DNA of 64,000 nucleotides, from the NCBI GenBank assembly GCA_016293495.1, contig JAEDED010000001.1, positions 105,824-169,823 of the forward strand. The letters run 5' to 3'. Origin of the DNA: Treponema sp. (GTDB taxonomy: Bacteria; Spirochaetota; Spirochaetia; Treponematales; Treponemataceae). Below, in pieces: positions 60,542 to 64,000 of this stretch; the stretch's first letter is position 1, and the number at the start of each line of letters is the position of its first letter. The notes beneath the pieces were generated by a model. It had not been told where the DNA came from. It did not search any database and saw only the letters and a list, made by a program, of their open reading frames with translations. The position numbers and the translations under genes were made by a program.

Positions 60542-61345
60542 ATGAAAAAAAAAGTTTTTACGAATGTATTCATCAGTTTATTTCTTCTTTTAGAATTTGT
60601 ATTTTGCGAATTTTTCTTTGTCAACAATGTTTTTGATTTTTTTTGTGAAGAGAATAGTACAGGTCAATTGGAGTATTTTTGTAGTTTTACTCCATGGGAA
60701 ATAATTCCTTCAATAATTATAGTTTTATTAACATTTTCATTCTGTTATTGTCATAAAATAATAATTCGTACAATTTTAGCATTGCTTTTATTTCCCCTTA
60801 ATTTTTATGTGCTTTGTGGATTTTATTTTGACTTAGCGGCTTTATTCTCTGCTTTATTTTGTATTTTACTTATAATATTATCATTTATGGCCATAAAGAA
60901 AAATCAAGAAACTAATTGTATACATATATTCTTTGTTTCAATGTTGATATATTTTTATGGAACAATAATAAACTTTTATATTAATTATCCAGAATTACTT
61001 TTTGCAGGATCCTTTGCAAGGAATTTGCTCAGCATATTTTTTTCTATATTGATTATAATTGGTCTTTTTTCAGATTTATTTTTAGATAAAATTATATTAA
61101 GAAAATGGGTTATAAAACTGTGCGTTATAGGATTCATAATTTTGTATTCTATAAGTACCGGTGGAAAAGAAGTAATTAATCAACATAAAAATTTCTTTGA
61201 GTATTTTTACAAATTCTTCTTACTTAAAGAAAAATTCGGAGAAATGGGAAGTTCTCAAAGTTTGGTTACATTTTTATTTTACATTGGGTTTATTTATTAT
61301 TGTATAAGCTTATTTATGGAAAAAAGAAAATTAAATATCACATAA
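60542..61345 (+). CDS. Cassette 2: polytopic membrane protein, unknown
   Basis: 267 residues from the ATG behind GGAAAAGAT. Seven hydrophobic segments, with Phe, Ile and Leu making up much of the protein; no motif recognised. AT content is higher than in the chromosomal genes, typical of cassette genes. The stop codon TAA lies inside the first box of attC site 2. Confidence 0.7.
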   Translation: MKKKVFTNVFISLFLLLEFVFCEFFFVNNVFDFFCEENSTGQLEYFCSFTPWEIIPSIIIVLLTFSFCYCHKIIIRTILALLLFPLNFYVLCGFYFDLAALFSALFCILLIILSFMAIKKNQETNCIHIFFVSMLIYFYGTIINFYINYPELLFAGSFARNLLSIFFSILIIIGLFSDLFLDKIILRKWVIKLCVIGFIILYSISTGGKEVINQHKNFFEYFYKFFLLKEKFGEMGSSQSLVTFLFYIGFIYYCISLFMEKRKLNIT

Positions 61346-61402
61346 CAAAGGTTCGTAACCGACAGCGGGTCAAGCCCGCTGCGGTACAACCAATTGTTAT
61401 GG
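61340..61402 (+). repeat. attC site 2
   Basis: 63 bases, ACATAAC to GTTATGG, inner stem CAGCGGG/CCCGCTG with loop TCAAG. Almost identical to attC site 1 except in the last third. Confidence 0.9.
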
Positions 61403-61403
61403 C

Positions 61404-61422
61404 GACAGGCACACTGGCCTGC
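61404..61422 (+). repeat. Cassette-start hairpin 3
   Basis: Stem CAGGC/GCCTG, loop ACACTG. Three stem pairs differ from hairpins 1 and 2 while pairing is kept. Seven T follow, so it could also terminate. Confidence 0.8.
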
Positions 61423-61442
61423 TTTTTTTAGGAAGAAAAAAA

Positions 61443-61919
61443 ATGAAAAGTAAAACTTTATTTATCATTTGGCTTTTGTGCTCTTTTTTTATGATTGTTT
61501 TTAATTATAGTCAAGCATTAATTAATAAAGAAATATTGTTTTCAGAATTATATAAATTTATCCCATATTATATTTTAAAACTTATACCCATAGTATTGAT
61601 TCTTTTAATTATCTCTAAAATAAAAAAAATCAAAGAAATAAAAAAAATCGAAATAATAAAAAGTATTCTTATTACTTACTTAATTATTGATTTCTTATCA
61701 GGAATTTTATTCCATATAAAGCCAAATATACCAGAATATATACGTGGAGTTTTCTTATCAGATAGTTGGCTAATCTATCTAGTATTCATATTCAAATATC
61801 GACAATTCGACTATATTTTTGGCCTTTTTCTTCAGTTTTTTTATTGGGCATCGTATTTAGTTTTACTTAAAGAAATTCAAAGTAGATTATTAATATTTAA
61901 AAACGAAATAACGTTTTGA
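61443..61919 (+). CDS. Cassette 3: small membrane protein, unknown
   Basis: 158 residues, about five hydrophobic segments; a Lys/Ile run KKIKEIKKIEIIK separates helices 2 and 3. No family recognised. AGGA lies about 9 bases before the ATG. Very AT-rich. It is followed by 500 bases of non-coding repeats before the cassette's attC. Confidence 0.65.
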   Translation: MKSKTLFIIWLLCSFFMIVFNYSQALINKEILFSELYKFIPYYILKLIPIVLILLIISKIKKIKEIKKIEIIKSILITYLIIDFLSGILFHIKPNIPEYIRGVFLSDSWLIYLVFIFKYRQFDYIFGLFLQFFYWASYLVLLKEIQSRLLIFKNEITF

Positions 61920-61928
61920 AAAAGGAAT

Positions 61929-62065
61929 ATTTAAGAAAGCAAGTCAAGCTTGCTTTCTTAAATGATATAGAACTTTAGGGTTTTCGCGAAGAAGCGGTGG
62001 TACGCGGCTTTACGCCGCTTAGAAATTGTAAAAAAATAGAAACGTACGTATAATAAAAAACATAC
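61929..62065 (+). repeat. Structured repeat, copy A
   Basis: A long hairpin (61929-61963, 15 pairs, loop TCAAG) is followed by a second hairpin GCGGC/GCCGC (62004-62018) and a conserved tail AGAAATTGTA...CATAC. Copy B repeats the whole unit 160 bases later. Confidence 0.75.
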
Positions 62066-62090
62066 AGATAATAACAAAAACGAAGGAAAA

Positions 62091-62225
62091 TTTTAGAAAG
62101 CAAGTCAAGCTTGTTTTCTAAAATGGAATTGAACTTTCGGGTAGAGCAAGGAAGTGAAGATACGCGGCTATACGCCGCTTAGAAATTGTATTAAAATAGA
62201 GATGATTACTTAATAAAAAGCATAC
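62091..62225 (+). repeat. Structured repeat, copy B
   Basis: Hairpin 62091-62123 with loop TCAAG, then GCGGC/GCCGC (62164-62178) and the same tail. The long stem differs from copy A by a swapped A-T pair and a G-T pair, keeping the fold. Confidence 0.75.
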
Positions 62226-62286
62226 AAAATTATTCTTAAAGGAAAAATGATTTAAGAAATTAAATTTTGTATAAGAAATATTTTTG

Positions 62287-62351
62287 CCATAACAAAGCTT
62301 CAAAGCCGACAAACCGGTCAAGCCGGTTTGCGGTTTAAGCAATTGTTAGGC
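62287..62351 (+). repeat. attC site 3
   Basis: 65 bases, CCATAAC to GTTAGGC, inner stem CAAACCGG/CCGGTTTG with loop TCAAG. Confidence 0.88.
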
Positions 62352-62352
62352 G

Positions 62353-62370
62353 GACAGGCCACTGGCCCGC
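62353..62370 (+). repeat. Cassette-start hairpin 4
   Basis: CAGGC (62355-62359), loop CACTG, GCCCG (62365-62369), with one mismatch and a loop one base shorter than the others. Confidence 0.65.
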
Positions 62371-62437
62371 TTATTGTTAATAAGTAAAGTCCTCCAGCAT
62401 TTTTTCTCTACAAATGAAAAATCTAAAGGAGGATTTT

Positions 62438-62683
62438 ATGCGAGAAATATTTCAGAAAATTATTGATACAAAACTTTCTATGATTTCAAATGACTATATC
62501 GATTTAAATTCTGGAAAAATACATCGCGAAGCTGGTGGTTATCCTGGTAATAATCATCGTATGCCTGTTTGTTGTGAAGTAATGTATAACAACATGAAAG
62601 GTTCTGACTATGTATTATCAGCTCCGCCAAAAGGAAAAGGTGCTACACTTAATATTCGATATTTCAAGATAAATCATAAATAA
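62438..62683 (+). CDS. Cassette 4: small conserved-looking protein, unknown
   Basis: 81 residues from the ATG behind GGAGG. The core reads SGKIHREAGGYPGNNHRMPV, then CCEVMYNNMKGSD and GKGATLNIRYFKI. The HREAGGYPG-NHRMPVCC pattern, with two His, a Cys pair and many Gly, looks like a conserved motif and I believe similar small proteins occur in other cassette arrays, but no function is known to me. The ribosome site can pair with an upstream TCCTCC (62390-62395). Confidence 0.7.
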   Translation: MREIFQKIIDTKLSMISNDYIDLNSGKIHREAGGYPGNNHRMPVCCEVMYNNMKGSDYVLSAPPKGKGATLNIRYFKINHK

Positions 62684-62695
62684 GGAGATTCTCTT

Positions 62696-63487
62696 ATGAA
62701 GAAGATTTTGTACGTTTTTATAATTTGTTTTGCATTCTTTATTATTGCATGTTCAAATTCTGTAAATAATAATGTCTCTGATAATTCAATTCCTGAAGGT
62801 TACGGAAAGTTGATACTTTCAATAAATGGAAAAACAGATTTTTCCAGAACTGCGATACCATTAGAAAATTTAGTTTCAAATGTTTCACAATATCATGTAT
62901 ATGTATTTAACTCTTCATCAAGTATGGATGCAGTTTTTTCTGAAACAACAAATCAAACTATGATTATTCCTGCTGGAACATATAACTCTGTTGTTATAGG
63001 GGGAACAGATTTATTTGTATTTGGCAGTGGTTTTCAAAAAGGTATTGAAATAAAAAGTGGAAAAAAAACTGAGGTAAATTATATTTTAAAGCCATTCGAC
63101 TATTCTATTTCATGTGATTCTGAAATAGTTTGTGGAGAAGATTATGAAGTAAGTTTCAGCTTAAATACTAGGAACGAAATGCTTTATTTTTCTGGTGTAA
63201 TGCTTTGTCAAGATAATAATAAACCTTACACGTATAATGATGAAAAACTAGTTGAGTATTCAGGTTCGCTTTCATTTACTGCTCCAACATTGGTTGGCAG
63301 TGGAAAAATCGAAATGTCTCCTCAATATCTAGTAATTAATGATACTGAATCTCAATATACAAAATCAACTAATCTAGGATTTCGAGGGTGGACTTATGAA
63401 AATATGGAAAATATTTCTTGGCGTAAGATAAATTTTATTGAAGGCGATTCAGAAGGTATAAAAATCAACATTACATGGGAACAATAA
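62696..63487 (+). CDS. Cassette 4: lipoprotein, unknown
   Basis: 263 residues with a lipoprotein signal (MKKILYVFIICFAFFIIACS; Cys about 19). A short Asn/Ser spacer leads to YGKLILSINGKTDFSRTAIP, a start seen in other treponemal surface lipoproteins, and a beta-rich body. It lies 12 bases after the small gene behind AAGGAG, so this cassette carries two genes, which is uncommon. Confidence 0.72.
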   Translation: MKKILYVFIICFAFFIIACSNSVNNNVSDNSIPEGYGKLILSINGKTDFSRTAIPLENLVSNVSQYHVYVFNSSSSMDAVFSETTNQTMIIPAGTYNSVVIGGTDLFVFGSGFQKGIEIKSGKKTEVNYILKPFDYSISCDSEIVCGEDYEVSFSLNTRNEMLYFSGVMLCQDNNKPYTYNDEKLVEYSGSLSFTAPTLVGSGKIEMSPQYLVINDTESQYTKSTNLGFRGWTYENMENISWRKINFIEGDSEGIKINITWEQ

Positions 63488-63497
63488 CTTCAGAATC

Positions 63498-63518
63498 GCC
63501 TAACTATCAAAGTTATTT
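63498..63518 (+). repeat. Collapsed attC remnant
   Basis: GCCTAAC (63498-63504) and GTTATTT (63512-63518) are only 7 bases apart, where intact sites have about 50 bases between. Both boxes sit where an attC would separate the lipoprotein from the toxin module. Confidence 0.5.
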
Positions 63519-63556
63519 AGTCAAAAATTTAAAAAGCCCAGCCCCAAAAAAAATAC

Positions 63557-63585
63557 TTGACGTTAAAATAAAACCGAAGTATATT
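63557..63585 (+). promoter_or_regulatory. Antitoxin RNA promoter
   Basis: TTGACG (63557-63562), 17-base spacer, TATATT (63580-63585); start expected near 63592. Confidence 0.75.
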
Positions 63586-63591
63586 TTAATA

Positions 63592-63681
63592 AACAAAGGA
63601 ACACCGCAGAGGTGTGGCTGTTCCCTTTAAGCTTTTACGAAAAGCCTACTCAGTCAGCTACACGGGGTAGGCTTTATTTTT
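63592..63681 (+). ncRNA. Antitoxin RNA of the type I module
   Basis: A transcript of about 90 bases beginning near GGAACACCG (63598) and ending at the hairpin AAAGCCTAC/GTAGGCTTT (63641-63675) with a T-run. It is convergent with the toxin mRNA and overlaps its 3' end, the layout known for txpA/RatA. It is predicted to pair with and block or destroy the toxin mRNA. Confidence 0.65.
63641..63675. terminator. Shared terminator of toxin mRNA and antitoxin
   Basis: AAAGCCTAC (63641-63649) pairs with GTAGGCTTT (63667-63675). It lies at the 3' end of both convergent RNAs. Confidence 0.8.
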
Positions 63682-63685
63682 GCCC

Positions 63686-63772
63686 TTACAAGAAATACTT
63701 GAAGAGAGCAAGTGCGTCTATAAGCAAAGTAAGAATTGCAATGACGAGCATTGCTTTTTCGTATTTTGTCAT
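63686..63772 (-). CDS. Holin-like type I toxin
   Basis: A 28-residue peptide: MTKYEKAMLVIAILTLLIDA then LALFKYFL. The MTxYE start and single hydrophobic helix match putative holin-like toxins (TxpA/Hol_Tox group), which insert in the membrane. A start 8 codons upstream (ATG ending at 63796) would add MKGRFRAD; GGGAG lies between the two, about 13 bases before the shorter start. It is encoded against the direction of the cassette array. Confidence 0.75.
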   Translation of the reverse strand: MTKYEKAMLVIAILTLLIDALALFKYFL

Positions 63773-63843
63773 ATCTGCACGAAATCTCCCTTTCATTAAG
63801 ATTAGGAGACAGCCACCCTATTCCACGGTGTTCCAATAATGTA

Positions 63844-63872
63844 AATATACAATAATACTTGACCACAGACAA
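63844..63872 (-). promoter_or_regulatory. Toxin promoter
   Basis: Minus strand TTGTCT (63867-63872), 17-base spacer, TATATT (63844-63849). The mRNA should start near 63837 with a GGAACACCG leader that mirrors the antitoxin start. Confidence 0.65.
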
Positions 63873-63891
63873 GGTTTTGAGAAAGAAAATC

Positions 63892-63954
63892 GCCTAACAA
63901 GCATTTCAAAACCGACTTCGGGACAAGCCCTCGCGGTTTAAATGCATGTTATGC
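63892..63954 (+). repeat. attC site 4
   Basis: 63 bases, GCCTAAC to GTTATGC; the central arm is shorter and less paired (GGG/CCC around ACAAG) than in sites 1-3. Confidence 0.85.
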
Positions 63955-63955
63955 A

Positions 63956-63974
63956 GACGCCCGCACTGGGGCGC
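63956..63974 (+). repeat. Cassette-start hairpin 5
   Basis: CGCCC/GGGCG around GCACTG, at the start of a further cassette cut by the window edge. Confidence 0.8.
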
Positions 63975-64000
63975 CTTGTTTTTTATATAAATAAAAGAAA

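Larger units (their letters stand above)
58198..64000 (+). mobile_element. Chromosomal integron with intI upstream of its cassettes
   Basis: Integron integrase, attI-like junction and a cassette array with four intact attC sites, continuing past the window edge. The integrase and the array lie on the same strand, intI first, so the cassettes adjoin the 3' end of intI. In the common layout they adjoin its 5' end. The reversed layout is known from T. denticola, from memory. Confidence 0.88.

Noticed and set aside
63654..63872. A 72-codon minus-strand frame over the toxin module
   Set aside because: It covers the toxin promoter and terminator hairpin in another frame; the 28-residue peptide and the RNA signals explain this DNA better.
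59522..63974. Cassette-start hairpins as ordinary terminators
   Set aside because: The stem is only five pairs and a T-run follows clearly in just one copy; kept as one hypothesis within the finding.
1..64000. tRNA, rRNA, tmRNA, SRP RNA, CRISPR and insertion sequences
   Set aside because: Looked for by eye in all intergenic regions; no cloverleaf, repeat-spacer series or transposase seen.

Overview
The window is a chromosomal segment of a low-GC spirochaete, most likely a Treponema. This rests on the gene content and order around dnaA, the protein styles (a cyclophilin-FKBP lipoprotein, many lipoproteins) and an integron of the layout reported for Treponema denticola. No species is claimed. 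No rRNA, tRNA, CRISPR array or insertion sequence was found.

Layout. 1-2.75 kb: a cut ABC ATPase gene, a secreted repeat protein and a dual-domain prolyl isomerase. 2.76-11.4 kb (minus strand): a secreted protein, khpB, yidC, yidD, rnpA, rpmH, a DUF721 gene, recF, dnaN and dnaA. 11.5-16 kb (plus): gyrB and gyrA. 16.0-17.25 kb: a gene-free region with five perfect DnaA boxes interleaved with six parS-like sites, the best candidate for the replication origin and centromere, plus a promoter-to-terminator unit that looks like a small RNA gene. 17.25-24.9 kb: a broken acetyltransferase gene, a GerMN protein, two autoregulated-looking XRE repressor operons, tex, argA, queH and yhbY.

24.9-35.4 kb: a divergent cluster resembling aryl-polyene (APE) loci: acyltransferase, ketosynthase-like protein, methyltransferase, two acyl carrier proteins, a membrane/AMP-ligase fusion, dehydratase, glycosyltransferase, LpxL-like acyltransferase, LolA-like carrier and MMPL exporter. 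Complete condensing enzymes and a ketoreductase are not present. 35.4-57.9 kb: housekeeping and carbohydrate genes (lspA, purine permease, proA, proB, GH32, kdgK, MATE, GH5, a surface-glycan-like operon, pepF, mtnN, ettA, a lipoprotein), with an aldo/keto reductase gene reduced to its two ends.

58.2-64 kb: an integron with intI on the same strand as, and upstream of, its cassettes. Four attC sites and one collapsed attC delimit cassettes carrying an HNH nuclease, membrane proteins, a lipoprotein and a type I toxin-antitoxin module. Every intact cassette 5' end starts with the same small hairpin, whose stem bases covary while the loop is conserved. Across the window several first genes have a -10 box only 6-7 bases before the start codon and no ribosome binding site, suggesting leaderless mRNAs.
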